From positions 480,001 to 544,000 of the forward strand of contig JAXRKP010000046.1 of the NCBI GenBank assembly GCA_037039925.1: 64,000 bases of DNA. The letters are read 5' to 3'. Of the stretch, positions 11,808 through 23,746 are shown piece by piece (the first letter of the stretch is position 1; the number at the start of each line of letters is the position of its first letter). The stretch comes from Doris montereyensis (lineage: Eukaryota > Mollusca > Gastropoda > Nudibranchia > Dorididae). The notes beneath the pieces are model-generated. The model searched no databases. It was not told where the DNA came from and was given only the letters and a program-made list of their open reading frames with translations. The position numbers were made by a program, and so were the translations under genes.

Positions 11808-12307
11808 CTAAACGGGATACAAGAGGCCTTGCTGTTAAGCTTCTCCTTTCAAACAGTTTGTACAAAATTAGTCCCAGACATGACATCATTGATGATAATA
11901 ATTAATAATAATTCATAATTTATATAGCAGCCGATATCCCTAAAAATAGGCTCAAAGGTGCTTTAGAATGACAGAGTGATACGGAACATTATGATTCAGG
12001 CAGAGCGACAATGATAATAATAGTACATGCCTAGATAATAAAAGATAATTAATAATACAACAGAAACACAAATACACACTTAAGCTATAACACAGAAAAG
12101 ATTCTAAAATAAAGTGGTGGTTGAAATATATACTCAAGCAAAACCTTTTTTATATTTTTGGGGAAACTATCGAAATGCAGTCAATGAAATATGGGATATG
12201 GTCCTTCAAATGATCAGATGTTTGCTTCCTTCGTGTCTTTATAAATATTGGAGGTTTTTAACCAATAGAAAGGTGTCAGCCAATCACATGATGAGTAGAA
12301 GAAGTCA

Positions 12308-13238
12308 TTTGCTTGTTTAGATATTTTCAAAAAGATTATCTAACCTTGTAAGGTAGATTAGCTTGTTTAGATCTTTTTCAAAAAGTTCAACTCCATTGTT
12401 GCTTTAGACTTGCTTGTTTATTTCTTTCAAAAAGTTCAATTCTAACTTGTAAGGTGTTTAATTTCAGGACTTGTGTTGTTTAGATATTTTCAAAAAGTTC
12501 AACTCTAACCATGTCATCAGCGGACTTGCTTGTTTAGAATTTACAAAAATTCAAGTAACTGACAACTTTCAGAGATACCTGTTTAAGTATTTCCAAAAGT
12601 TACAATGTCAATCAATATCCATTTTTTACAATTGATTTTTTCTAAATCTACATTCTAAAGACTCAACTAGTTCAGAGATATTCCAAAAGCGTAACAATGT
12701 CATCAATATCCTTTTTTGGAATTTACTTCTCCTGAAAAACTGACAATTGGTGGGCTTACGTATTTAGACAACTCCAAAAGTTTATATTTCATTATGTGTT
12801 TGTGTGGAATTTACAGTAAATCTGATGAGCAGAAAAAATGACAACAATCAGTAGATATATCCTGCTTTCAACAGTTAAATGTCATCAATATCCTGGTTTT
12901 TTATGCATTTTTTGAAAGTTAAATCTCAATAACAATGACAACTTTCAGAGAGTATTGAGATATACCCCAAAAAGTTACAATGTCATCAACATCCTTTCTT
13001 TGACAACTTTGGTACCCCCAAAATTTATCCAGTAAATCTCAAGTAACTGACAACTTTCAGAGATATACCCCAAAAGTTACAATGTCATCAATATCCTTTT
13101 TTATGGAATTTACAGTAAATCTCAAGTAACTGACAACTTTCAGAGATGTACCCCAAAAGTTACCATGTCATCAACATTCATCAACATTTTATGGAAGTTA
13201 CAGTAAATCTCAAGTAACTGACAACTTTCAGAGATACC
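12308..13238. repeat. Degenerate compound minisatellite
   Basis: The left part repeats 'cttgtttagatattttcaaa' with 'aagttcaact'. The right part repeats about 75-bp units with ctcaagtaactgacaacttt, cagagatataccccaaaagt and tacaatgtcatcaatatcc. The two motifs grade into one another through damaged units. Intronic. Confidence 0.8.
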
Positions 13239-13557
13239 TTTCTGTCTGAATTGACAGTTATGAAATCAGATATACTATTGCACATTTTCAGCGTTGAACT
13301 CAGAGTAATATCATAGTGTCATCTAGGTCTACTGGTTATCATCTGTTTCAAAGATACATAAACACATAATTATTTACAAAGATATGCTAAATACACATGG
13401 GTTCTAATTTACGTTTTTTTGTTATATTTTCCCTCTTTTGAATTCTCCTCTTTTTCCCTGAAGACTAGATTGGAATTGGATAACGACAAACTTATTCGAA
13501 CATGTCTTCCAAGGTAATAATTTCATTTCAAGTCACCGGATCAATCTCTCGACTTAC

Positions 13558-13641
13558 ACTGGAGAAAAGAAGTGCCATGCTGAAACGGTGTGGAATACGC
13601 TGCCACTTGCCACTGACAAAGAATATGCCCAGGACCCAGAT
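13558..13641 (-). CDS. GPR155: GPR155 exon, 28 codons
   Basis: Acceptor catttcag and donor GTAAGTC bound an 84-bp exon, open throughout, phase 0 at both ends. It reads IWVLGIFFVSGKWQRIPHRF, then a short hydrophobic tail to FSS. Vertebrate GPR155 has an isoleucine-tryptophan-led helix followed by a basic turn and H-x-x-x-x-x-L at the same position. No frameshift is present. Confidence 0.85.
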
Positions 13642-13679
13642 CTGAAATGAAACGCAAAGAAGAAAAAAACAATTTTGAA

Positions 13680-13722
13680 GAGAGAGAGACAGAGATGCAG
13701 AGACAGAGAGACAGAGAGATGC

Positions 13723-13817
<95 letters not shown>

Positions 13818-13944
13818 GGACAGACAGACAGACAGACAGACACAGACACAGCAAGACATGCTTTAGAAAGGAAGAGATCAACAATTAATATGCAATTAAC
13901 TTTAGAACTCTCTCTCTCTGTCAGTCTGTCTGTCTCTCTCTGTC

Positions 13945-14025
<81 letters not shown>

Positions 14026-14160
14026 ATATATATCTGTGTGTGTGTGTGTGTGTGCGTGTGTGTATCACTCTCTGTCTGTCTGTCTCACTGTCTCTTTTTC
14101 CCTTTCTCTGTCACATCTGTTTGTTTGTCTGTCTCTCACTCACTCCCCCCCCCCCCCCCC
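13680..14160. repeat. GA, TA, TG and poly-C tracts
   Basis: (GA)n at about 13680-13817, GACA units to about 13850, an almost pure (TA)n at 13949-14032, (TG)n at 14034-14063, and a run of about 17 C ending at 14160. The ORF of 179 aa across them is a repeat translation. Confidence 0.95.
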
Positions 14161-14241
14161 ATACACACATAAACAGTCATCTATGATCTATGTCATAGGT
14201 TCTACTGCCTATACAGAATAAAACAAGAGGCTTTTCCTTAC

Positions 14242-14396
14242 CCTGATATGATACTCATAATTGAGACGTCAAAAGCCGTTTCATGGAGCAGCTCACTGTA
14301 GTTTTGTGTCACTCATGACCATGACCGTCATCATTTTAGCCGACACAAACATCAACGGGCCGACAGGAAGGTGCCCAGGACAAGACCAGTAGCAAT
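14242..14396 (-). CDS. GPR155: GPR155 exon: permease helix with SAP motif
   Basis: Acceptor ttttacag precedes 14396 and donor GTAAGG follows 14242. The first 13 codons read IATGLVLGTFLSA. With one C restored at 14357-14359 the reading continues PLMFVSAK. This equals the vertebrate stretch where a small-residue helix contains S-A-P and then V-S-A. An extra A at 14302-14305 must be removed to continue into the D-x-S-I-x-S end. The G-run at the donor (14241-14243) appears one base short for the next exon to follow in frame. These three events net to minus one, exactly the difference between the 155 bp seen and the 156 bp needed. Confidence 0.85.
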
Positions 14397-14489
14397 CTGT
14401 AAAAGAAACAATAAAAAAAAACTAAAACGTCAAAACAAAACAAACCCAATCTAACTAAACACTTTTCACATCTGCTTCAGATAGAATTC

Positions 14490-14969
14490 TCTCTTTCTCC
14501 ATCTCTTTCAATGTGGCTCTCTCTCTATTTCTCTTACTCTCTCTCTGTCACTCTCTTTCCTGTCACTCTCTGTGTCACTTTCTGTCTTAATCTCTCTTTC
14601 TTTGTGTGTGTCGTTTCTCTCTCTTTCTCTATCGCTGCCTCTTTCTCTGTCACTCTTTCTTTCTCTGTCGCTTTCTCTCTCTCTTTCTCTGTCTCTCTGT
14701 GTGTTGTTCTCTCTCTCTTTCTCTATCACTGCTACTTTCTTTGTCACTCTCTTTCTCTGTCATTCTCTTTTTCTCACTTTCTTTCCTTCTCTGTCGCTCT
14801 CTTTCTCTGTCACTCTCTTCTTCTCGTTTACTCTCTTTCTCTGTCACTCTCTCTTTCTCTGTCACTCTCTCTTTCTCTGTCACTCTCTTCTTCTCTCTTA
14901 CTCTCTTTCTCCATTCTTACTCTCCCATTCTTCTTCTTTCTCTTTCTCTGTCTGTCTGTCTCTCTCTGT

Positions 14970-15001
<32 letters not shown>
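14490..15001. repeat. CT-rich microsatellite block and CA tail
   Basis: Imperfect CTCTTTCTCTGTCA units over about 480 bp, then (CA)n at 14973-15001. ORFs on both strands are repeat translations. Confidence 0.95.
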
Positions 15002-15005
<4 letters not shown>

Positions 15006-15936
15006 TACACATACTCCTGACATTAAGACAAAGTATTAAAAACTATATTCTGGGTATAATGTTAAAACTATAGCATTCCAAAAATGGGTGAGTACACAAA
15101 ATCCATGCTAGAACCATTTAACTTATTTTAAATTCTCCTCTTTTTCCATTCTTTCGATTATTTTCCTTTTATGTCATAGAAATGCTGACTTAAATCTTAC
15201 CTTCCAACCAATGGCAAAGCAAAGAGATGAAGGTAAGGTGGAAAGCAATGGCAAACTACCACAGTATGCTGTGTGGCAAGAAAACAACAAAAGGACTCTA
15301 GTCCAGGTTATCCTACACTCAACTCAAAGGATGGAACTTCATTTACTTGACTTGACTTGACTTGACTTAGCTTGACTTGACTGGAAAGCATATTTCTCGT
15401 CTTTACCATATGATAGTGCTGACAACATGAAGCTTGTTTTTAGATTACACTGACCATATGTGCATTAAAGATAGTGTGTGAAACTCTACGAACAGAAAAA
15501 AACCAAGACACAATCCTTTCTCTGGACACAATCCTTTCTCTGAACTGTGTAAAATAATTACTTAGAAGAGGAAAGAAAACAAAATCATTTAACCCTTCCT
15601 CCTACGCTTCACAATGATAAATTCAAGCAAACAACAAAAAAAAGAACCCAACATAACAAACACACAACAAACAAAGAGACCATCACTAAAATGTAGAAAT
15701 CAGAATGGAAGGAATGAGTCACTTTCATACCCTGAGCACCGCGTGACAGTTCACAAACACAATGCAGTGTTGACAAAAAGTCTTGAGTGAACAACAGCCA
15801 ATTTCCACTGCTGTTAAAGCTCAAATGAATATAATCAAAACGAAGTTAAGAAGAACTCATCTGCAAGTTTAACTACAATCATTTCCCCTCCCCCGAAGAA
15901 GACAATCAATGCTAGATGTAGTGCTGTGTGACTTAC
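15002..15936. other. Intron sequence with a SINE-C fragment
   Basis: At 15238-15290 the words 'ggtggaaagcaatggcaaac' and 'taccacagtatgctgtgtgg' match the 3' part of the SINE-C copy at 44.8 kb. A short gacttgacttgacttgactt run lies at 15349-15384. The rest is unremarkable. Confidence 0.6.
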
Positions 15937-16096
15937 AATATTCTGGGCCACATCAAAGTGGGATGCGTACAGGACCAGTGACGGAGCTGTTGGAATGGTC
16001 CCGTACAGGAAGCCGTACATGCTGTAGGAGGCAGTCCCGTTTTCCGCGGGCTCTAATGAGTCAATTATTTCCCATGACACCAATGGCAGAAGAATG
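15937..16096 (-). CDS. GPR155: GPR155 exon: permease GTxPTAP helix
   Basis: Acceptor atttcccag and donor GTAAGTC bound 160 bp that are open throughout in the frame set by the previous exon (phase 2 in, phase 0 out). It encodes a helix end (ILLPLVSW), an acidic loop with an N-G-T glycosylation sequon, and then GFLYGTIPTAPSLVLYASHF. The proline-containing G-x-x-P-x-A-P segment is conserved in GPR155 and in auxin-efflux-carrier-like (Mem_trans) permeases. This is one of the clearest exons. ORFs on the plus strand here are shadows. Confidence 0.93.
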
Positions 16097-16233
16097 CTGG
16101 GAAATAGAGGGTGTGACAATGGCAAAGAGTTTGTGAGAAAAGATGCATTGATACATTACGGTCATTCTACGGCTAACATCCTAACTTACCAGCTGCTTGG
16201 TTTTCGGTCTTCTGATATCCAACGGAAAGGAGG

Positions 16234-16505
16234 AGTCAGTAGTCAGAGGATTCGAGCCCCGCCAACGATTAAAAAGATTTCGATTTTTTTCAGGCAATAT
16301 CTAGTCAAGGTAGGTGGATCGACACCTAGTCCCATCGGAAACGGGCGATAAAAAGGAAGTCCCCTATGGAGATCACAACACTCAGTGCCCGTTAAAGATC
16401 CCTTGGCTGTTTACAGGGCAGTCCGGGCAAAATTTAAAATCCTACCAAAAACCCCATGGGATCACTGTAGTAGTGGATGTGGGTAAATCAGATCAAATAA
16501 AAAAT
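16234..16505 (+). mobile_element. SINE-A copy, head partly deleted
   Basis: Head to tail on the plus strand: gattcgagccccgccaacg, taggtggatcgacacctagt, gttaaagatcccttggctgt, 'gggcagtccgggcaaaattt' and gtggatgtgggtaaatcaga. The tRNA-like head is missing its middle (gtcagtagtcagaggattcg). Confidence 0.85.
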
Positions 16506-16559
16506 CAATCCAATGGAATTAAAGGAAGCAATTCTGTCAGAGATTTTTTCATTGCTATA

Positions 16560-16690
16560 TATACTCTGTCCACCATATTATGTTGTGATCTCAGGGGGAA
16601 TAACTATGGGGAAACAGTGCGTTGAAAGACTTGCGACACAAGTGAAAAGGAAAGACATAGGAACTACCAGTAGGACCCACCAACCACGAA
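16560..16690 (+). repeat. Element D copy (~110 bp dispersed repeat)
   Basis: Shares 'gtgatctcagggggaa', 'ggggaaacag', 'aaaaggaaaga' and gaccaccaacca-like words with copies at 37.0, 46.4, 53.4, 55.0, 56.3, 58.6 and 60.2 kb. The consensus is roughly 'gaggaaacagcaagatgaaa', then 'gatgggtgaaagagtgaaag', then 'gaagtaggacctaccagcag', then 'cacccgccaacca'. Its class is unknown. Confidence 0.6.
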
Positions 16691-17105
16691 CACTGTGTGG
16701 TGTGAACAAGAGGGTTTAAATCTATTGAATTCTGATGTGACACTGAAGGTTTTTAAATCTGATTGAATTCTTATAAGTGGTGTTGTCTTATCAACGCCGA
16801 CACTGTAAATAAGAGGTTTTAAATCTGATTGAATTCTTATAAGTGGTGTTGTCTTATCAGCGGCCGACACTGTAAATAAGAGGTTTAAATCTGATTGAAT
16901 TCTTATAAGTGGTGTTTTCTTATCAACGGCCGACACTGTAAATAAGGGTTTTAAATCTGATTGAATTCTTATAATTCTTATACACTGTAAATGTTTTAAA
17001 TCTGTGAATTCTTATTGGTCTTATCATGCCGACACTGTAAATAAGAGGTTTTAAATCTGAATGAATTCTTATAAGTGGTGACACTGTAAATAAGAGGTTT
17101 AAAAT
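16691..17105. repeat. ~60-bp minisatellite abutting a SINE-A tail
   Basis: Six or seven copies with 'gacactgtaaataagaggtt', ttaaatctgattgaattctt and 'ataagtggtgttgtcttatc'. It runs straight into the tail of the SINE-A copy at 17106. Confidence 0.85.
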
Positions 17106-17417
17106 TTCTTGATTTGATATGATTTGATTTACCCACATCCACAACTAAGGCGATCTCAGGGTTTTTGGTAGAATTTTTGATTTTGCCCAGACTGCCTTGT
17201 AAACAGCCAAGGGATCTTTAATGTGCACAGAGTGTTGTGATCTGCACACAGGACCTGCTTTTTATCGTCCGTCTCCAATGGGACTAGATGTCGATCCACT
17301 GATCTGGACCTGGAGAGTAGATTTGTCTACAAAAAAATCCCCAATAGAATGTTTCAACCGTTGGCGGTGATTGAGAGGCCAACACCTAGCCTCTGGACTA
17401 CCGAGCCCCCCCCCCCA
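17106..17417 (-). mobile_element. SINE-A copy
   Basis: Tail 'gatttgatatgatttgattt', then acccacatccacaactaagg, ccaagggatctttaatgtgc, caatgggactagatgtcgat, and a head ending ctctggactaccgagccccc. The B-box part of the head is deleted (ttggcggtgattgagaggcc). Confidence 0.9.
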
Positions 17418-17587
17418 CATTGGTGGACCCTATAAATAAGAGGGTGTAAAATTTCCCCTGATGGCACTATAAACAAGACAGTCTAACATTCACAAAGCAT
17501 TCATGGTCTTTGAGCTACCAGCAACAGTTTGGGAGCAAAATCCTGTGTGAGACTAGCGATTCAATTCAATTAAGTAAAACTTTTAAT

Positions 17588-17690
17588 CGTCCTTGAGGGG
17601 GCAGTTGTTATTATTACCGATTCCGCTTCACACTATAGAAACTGGGATGAGCTCTAGCTTACCGGGTCATGAGGGCCTTAGAGGAGATTT
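17588..17690 (+). mobile_element. SINE-B 5' body fragment, opposite orientation
   Basis: The reverse complement reads 'aaggccctcatgaccc..gctagagctcatcccagtttctatagtgtgaagcgg', matching the SINE-B body at 2423-2490. No head is present. Confidence 0.55.
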
Positions 17691-17725
17691 ACCTATCTAT
17701 ACAAGCAGAGACCACTGATACTCAC

Positions 17726-17840
17726 CTTTTAGCAGCAATGAGGAGGATTGGAACTAGAAGGCCTAGGCCTAGCTGGGCCTGAATCTTGCCCACCATACTG
17801 ATGCCCAGGTAGAAGAGGGCACCCCCGCTGTAGGCTTGGC
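17726..17840 (-). CDS. GPR155: GPR155 exon: permease helix GGALFYLGISMVGKI
   Basis: Acceptor attcctcag and donor GTGAGT bound 115 bp, open in the frame dictated by the previous exon (phase 1 in, phase 2 out). It encodes GQAYSGGALFYLGISMVGKI, then a hydrophobic segment LGLGLLVPILLIAAK. Vertebrate GPR155 has the same S-G-x-A-L-F-Y-L-G-x-x-M-V-G-K-I core. No frameshift. Confidence 0.95.
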
Positions 17841-18389
17841 CTGAGGAATATTGGTACAATTAATAAGAATGTGCTACTGCTTACTGGACACCTCGTAAGT
17901 CTTCAAATCTATTAGAATTTAAAACAAAACAAAACAAACTCGCAAAACAGAACACGATAAATCAAGACAGCTTTCTCACCAGCACAGCCCCACACACAAA
18001 CAAACAAAATGTCGGTGCAGGCTGTTTGCAAATTTTCGACCACAGCCAATAAGTGGTACTTGTCTGAACCTGGACAGAGTGAGATTCACAGTGTAGGGAC
18101 AAAGTGTTCACAAGCACCCGATATTGGGAAAAACCCTACCAAAAAACCAAGGATTCGAGCCACCACCCTCACAGTCTGGAATTGAGGACAGTTTACCCAT
18201 AAAAATGAATTTCTCTAAAAGTAAAAAGTGGATGTGGCCACATGTACACCTGCACCCCACTTTTGTCTTTCTTTCTCAATTTTATCCAATAAATTCAGCA
18301 ACAACTCAACACTAATTTGCATATGTAAAAAAAGAAAGAAAGGTACACCCCACAAACCAAACAAAAAACATGGGGGCATTAACCATTAC
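17841..18389. other. Intron, nothing recognised
   Basis: Unique 549-bp intron between two clear GPR155 exons. No repeat family was identified. Confidence 0.5.
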
Positions 18390-18682
18390 CTAAAACAGTG
18401 AGTATGTCCTTGAGAACCCCCGGCACACTGCCGTGAAAAGCAAATTGCCGCCGATGCCGATGATGGTCATGAACATGATGGGGTTGGTGATAACGCCCTT
18501 GAAGACGTTCCAGACGGCTTGGCGCATGCTGGTGCTCTCCCCGTCCTTGGCCTGCGTGTGCCTGTGTTTGTGGATCTCCATCAAGGTGAAGCCAATGGGG
18601 TTCAACACCGCCAGCGAGATGGGGGCAATCAGGTAGATGTACTTGAGGTAGCCCGGGTTGCTTTCCCCGTACAAGGCTTGCA
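18390..18682 (-). CDS. GPR155: GPR155 exon: permease helices 4-5 region
   Basis: Acceptor cccttgcag precedes 18682 and donor GTAATG follows 18390. Entering in phase 1, it gives V-QALYGES, then YIYLIAPISLAVLNPIGF, a basic cytoplasmic loop (EIHKHRHTQAKDG), and NPIMFMTIIGIGGNLLF. The A-P-I-S-L-x-x-L-N-P-I-G-F block is nearly invariant in GPR155. One G is missing beside 18431-18432. Restoring it turns ACRGFS-type nonsense into GSVPGVLKDILTVLG, which matches the vertebrate V-P-x-x-x-x-x-L-x-x-L-G end and keeps the exit phase at 1. The other two reading frames across it are shadows. Confidence 0.95.
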
Positions 18683-18714
18683 CTGCAAGGGAAGAACACA
18701 ATGTCATGGTGTGC

Positions 18715-20340
18715 TGGTAACAAGACTGTGTGTCTTACAAGATTTTGTCTGCCTTACAAGATTTTGTCTGTCTTACAAGAATGTGTGTGTCTTACACGAC
18801 TTTGTGTGTCATACAAGACTGTGTGTGTCTTACAAGACTGTGTCTTACAAGACTGTGTGTGTCTTACAAGACTGTGTGTGTCTTACACGACTTTGTGTGT
18901 CTTACAAGACTTGGTATGTCTTACAGAGTTTGTGTGTCTTACAAGAGTTTTTGTGTCTTACAAGACTTTGTGTGTCTTACAAGACTGTGTGTGTGTGTGT
19001 TAGCAAGATTTTGTGTGTCTTACAAGACTGTGTGTGTGTGTGTCAGTAGCAAGACTGTGTGTCTTAAAAGACTTTGTGTGTCTTTCAAGACTGTGTGTGT
19101 CGACTTTGTAGCAAGACTTTGTGTGTCTTACAAGACTTTGTGTGTCTTACAAGACTGTGTGTGTCAGTAGCAAGACTTTGTGTGTCTTACAAGACTTTGT
19201 GTGTCTTACAAGACTGTGTGTGTCTTAGCAAGACTTTGATTGTCTTACAAAACTGTGTGTGTGTCAGTAGCAAGATTTTGTGTGTCTTACAAGACTTTGT
19301 GTCAGTAGCAAGACTTTGTGTGTCTTACAAGACTGTGTGTCTTACAAGACTGTGTCTTGACTCTTAGCAAGACTTTGTGTGTCTTACAAGACTGTTGTGT
19401 GTCTTACAAGACAAGATTTTGTGTGTCTTACAAGACTTTGTGTGTGTGTCAGTAGCAAGATTTTGTGTGTCTTACAAGACTGTGTGTCAGTAGCAAGACT
19501 TTGTGTGTCTTACAAGACTTGTGTGTCAGTAGCAAGACTTTGTGTGTCTTACAAGACTGTGTGTCAGTAGCAAAGACTTTGTGTGTCTTAGCAAGACTTT
19601 GTGTGTCTTACAAGACTTTGTGTGTCAGTACAAGACTTTGTGTGTCTTACAAGACTTTGTATGTCTTACAAGACTGTGTGTGTCAGTAGCAAGACTTTGT
19701 GCGTCTTACAAGACTTTGTGTGTCTTACAAGACTTGGTATGTCTTACAAGACTTTGTGTGTCAGTAGCAAGACTTTGTGTGTCTTACAAGACTTTGTGTG
19801 TCTTACAAGACTTGGTATGTCTTAGCAAGACTGTGTGTCTTACAAGACTTTGTGTGTCTTACAAGACTGTGTCTTACAAGACTTTGTGTGTCTTACAAGA
19901 CTTTGTGTGTCTTACAAGACTTTGTGTGTCTTACAAGACTTTGTGTGTCTTACAAGACTGTGTGTCTTACAAGACTTTGTATGTCTTACAAGACTTTGTG
20001 TCTTACATGACTTTGTGTGTCTTACAAGACTTTGTGTGTCTTACAAGACTTTGTGTCTTACAAGACTTTGTGTGTCTTACAAGACTTGTGTGTGTCTTAC
20101 AAGACTTTGTATGTCTTACAAGACTGTGTGTCTTACAAGACTGTGTTCAGTAGCAAGACTTTGTGTGTCTTACAAGACTGTAACAGGAACTTTGTGTGTC
20201 TTACAAGACTTTTGTGTCTTACAAGACTTTGTATGTCTTACAAGACTTTGTGTGTCTTACAAGACTTTGTCATGTCTTACAAGACTGTGTGTGTCAGTAA
20301 CAAGACTTAACATGTCTTACAAGACTGTGTGTGTCTTACA
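18715..20340. repeat. ~19-bp TGTGTGTCTTACAAGACTT array
   Basis: About 85 copies of gactttgtgtgtcttacaa, some with 'cagtagcaa' in place of 'cttacaa'. It begins only about 32 bp upstream of the splice acceptor of the 18390-18682 exon. The ORFs of up to 203 aa are repeat translations. Confidence 0.95.
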
Positions 20341-22250
20341 AACTGGTATGTCTGATGTCAGTAACAAGACTTAGCATATCAGTGACAAGACTTAGCATAT
20401 CAGTGACAAGACTTAGCATATCAGTGACAAGACTTAACATGTCAGTAACAAGACTTAACATATCAGTGACAAGACTTAGTATCAGTGACAAGACTTTGTG
20501 TATCAGTGACAAGACTTAGCATGTCAGTAAGAAGACTTAACATATCAGTGACAAGACATATCAGTGACAAGACTTAGCATATCAGTTACAAGAATGTGCA
20601 TGTCTAAACAAGACTTTTGTGTGTCTTACAAAGACTTTGCATGTCTTACAAGACTTAACATATCAGTGACAAGACTTAGCATATCAGTGACAAGACTTAG
20701 CATATCTTACAAGACTTAGCATGTCAGTGACAAGACTTAGCATGTCTAACAAGACTGCATGTCAGTGACAAGACTTAGCATGTCAGTAACAAGACTTTGC
20801 ATATCAGTGACAAGACTTAGCATGTCAGTAACAAGACTTTGCATATCAGTGACAAGACTTAGCATATCAGTAACAAGACTTTGCATATCAGTGACAAGAC
20901 TTAGCATATCAGTGACAAAGACTTAGCATGTCAGTAAGAAGACTTAGCATATCAGTGACAAGACTTAGCATATCAGTGACAAGACTTAGCATATCAGTGA
21001 CAAGACTTAGCATATCAGTGACAAGACTTAGCATATCAGTGACAAGACTTAGCATATCAGTGACAAGACTTAGCATATCAGTGACAAGACTTAGCATATC
21101 AGTGACAAGACTTAGCATATCAGTGACAAGACTTAGCATGTCAGTAAGAAGACTTAGCATGTCAGTGACAAGACTTAGCATATCAGTAACAAGACTTAAC
21201 ATATCAGTGACAAGACTTAGCATATCAGTGACAAGACTTAGCATATCAGTGACAAGACTTAGCATATCAGTGACAAGACTTAGCATGTCAGTAAGAAGAC
21301 TTAGCATGTCAGTGACAAGACTTAGCATATCAGTAACAAGACTTTGCATATCAGTGACAAGACTTAGCATGTCAGTAAGAAGACTTAGCATATCAGTGAC
21401 AAGACTTAGCATATCAGTAACAAGACTTTGCATATCAGTGACAAGACTTAGCATATCAGTGACAAGACTTAGCATGTCAGTAAGAAGACTTAGCATATCA
21501 GTGACAAGACTTAGCATGTCAGTAGAAGACTTAGCATATCAGTGACAAGACTTAGCATATCAGTGACAAGACTTAGCATATCAGTGACAAGACTTAGTAT
21601 ATCAGTGACAAGACTTAGCATATCAGTGACAAGACTTACAAGACTTAGCATATCAGTGTAACAAGACTTAGCATATCAGTGACAAGACTTAGCATGTCAG
21701 TGACAAGACTTGCATGTCAGTAAGAAGACTTAGCATATCAGTGACAAGACTTAGCATATCAGTGATAAGATTTAGTATATCAGTGACAAGACTTAGCATA
21801 TCAGTGATAAGACTTAGCATATCAGTGACAAGACTTAGTATATCAGTGACAAGACTTTGCATATCAGTGACGAGACTTAGCATATCAGTAATAAGAATTA
21901 GTATATCAGTAATAAGAATTAGTATATCAGTAATGAGTATATCAGTAACAATAATTAGTATATCAGTAATAAGAATTAGTATATTAGTAATGAGTATATC
22001 AGTAACAATAATTAGTATATCAGTTACAAGAATTGGTATATCAATAACAATAATTAGTATATCAGTAATGAGTATATCAGAAACAAGAATGGGTATGTCA
22101 GTAACAGAATTGGTATATCAGTAACAAGAATTAGTATATCAATAACATGAAATAGTGTATCAGTAACAAGAATTAGTATATCAGTAACAAGAATTAATAT
22201 TGTCAATAACATGAATTATTAAATTGGTAACAAGAATTAGTATATCTGTA
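20341..22250. repeat. 21-bp AGCATATCAGTGACAAGACTT array
   Basis: About 85 copies of a 21-bp unit. It grades leftwards into the 19-bp array through mixed units, and rightwards into 'attagtatatcagtaacaag'. A 21-bp unit is seven codons, so ORFs of about 200 aa stay open on both strands. Neither is expected to be coding. Confidence 0.95.
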
Positions 22251-22622
22251 TCACGTATAATTAAACCCCCTTCCATTGTTTACAAAATTCTCATTGGGTT
22301 TGATTGTAAATTTAGAGATTTATAATATTATAAAAATGTATTGATCTATTATTATCAAATGGTTTAAACAGTTTATTGCGTGCTATTTCTGCCCAGGGAG
22401 TGGGGGGGGGTATAATAATACAGTTTCTGCATTTCCCCGAGTGTTATGAACTCAGTCATGCATATCGCACACTCACAAGTTAGTGTGCTGTGACATGACC
22501 TCGTTCATAAAATTCAATAAAGTGCAGAAACACTACCATGCCCCTTTCCCGTTCTTTACCTTTGTTTGCATCCCTACCCTCGTTCATTATTTTCCACCCA
22601 AGTGTTATAATCACATATTGTT

Positions 22623-22626
<4 letters not shown>
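22251..22626. other. Unique intron sequence
   Basis: AT-rich, a G-run at 22402-22410, nothing coding seen. Confidence 0.4.
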
Positions 22627-22830
<204 letters not shown>

Positions 22831-23069
22831 CCTTATCTATACATTTATTCCTTCAGATTAATCCCACACCTAAATCACAATTTCAACTTTACACCAAAAT
22901 CACATGTTTAAGCTTGCATGACTGAGCAGGTAATAAAAATATACTCCCATCTCAGTTTATTCCACCCAAAAGAAAAGATATAAGAAAAATAACTGATTTG
23001 TCAACACAAACACACACACACACAAACACATATAAACACACACACAAACACACACCTCTTCCGGATTAC

Positions 23070-23440
23070 TGTGTAACACATCGTGTGGAACATATTACTG
23101 AACATATTCGTGTAACTGAACACCCTGTAACACATCGTGAACATGTTACTGAACACCCTGTAATGAACATATTACTGAACACCCTGTAAAACATCGTGTG
23201 GTAATGAACATATTACTGAACACCCTGTAACACATCGTGTGGTAATGAACATGAACATTTACTGAACACCCTGTAACACATCGTGTGATAATGAACATAT
23301 TACTGAACACCCTGTAACACATCGTGTGGTAATGAACATATTACTGAACACCCTGTAACACATCGTGTGATAATGAACATATTACTCAACACGGTGTAAT
23401 GCATCGTGTGTTACTGAACATATTACCAAGCACCGTGTAT
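23070..23440. repeat. ~41-bp minisatellite
   Basis: Eight or so copies with 'gaacatattactgaacaccc', 'tgtaacacatcgtgtggtaat'-like units. A CA-type microsatellite lies just left (about 22998-23055). Confidence 0.9.
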
Positions 23441-23555
23441 TGATGTTGAAACCCACAACAAGCCTTAAATCCACTTATTGGCATATTAATTTTTTGGTAA
23501 TGAAATTTACTTTATCACCCTAGGGCGGTGATAATGAACATTAGGCAATCTGTCA

Positions 23556-23746
<191 letters not shown>

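Larger units (their letters stand above)
10873..12170. repeat. Imperfect ~600-900 bp duplication
   Basis: Segments at about 10870-11000 and 11490-11670 share ggacaggcataaataaataa, caacaccacccat, cttttgataat and cagctacacggtg. Segments at about 11275-11350 and 12015-12095 share agataataaaagataattaa and cacttaagctat. The copies differ in what lies between, and each contains a different candidate GPR155 exon. It is either a genuine divergent duplication or an assembly product. Confidence 0.65.

Noticed and set aside
20909..21545. Overlapping ~200-aa ORFs on both strands
   Set aside because: A 21-bp unit is seven codons and has no stops in these frames; both are array translations.
18715..22250. 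CRISPR-like array
   Set aside because: Units are directly adjacent with no unique spacers, and the host is eukaryotic.
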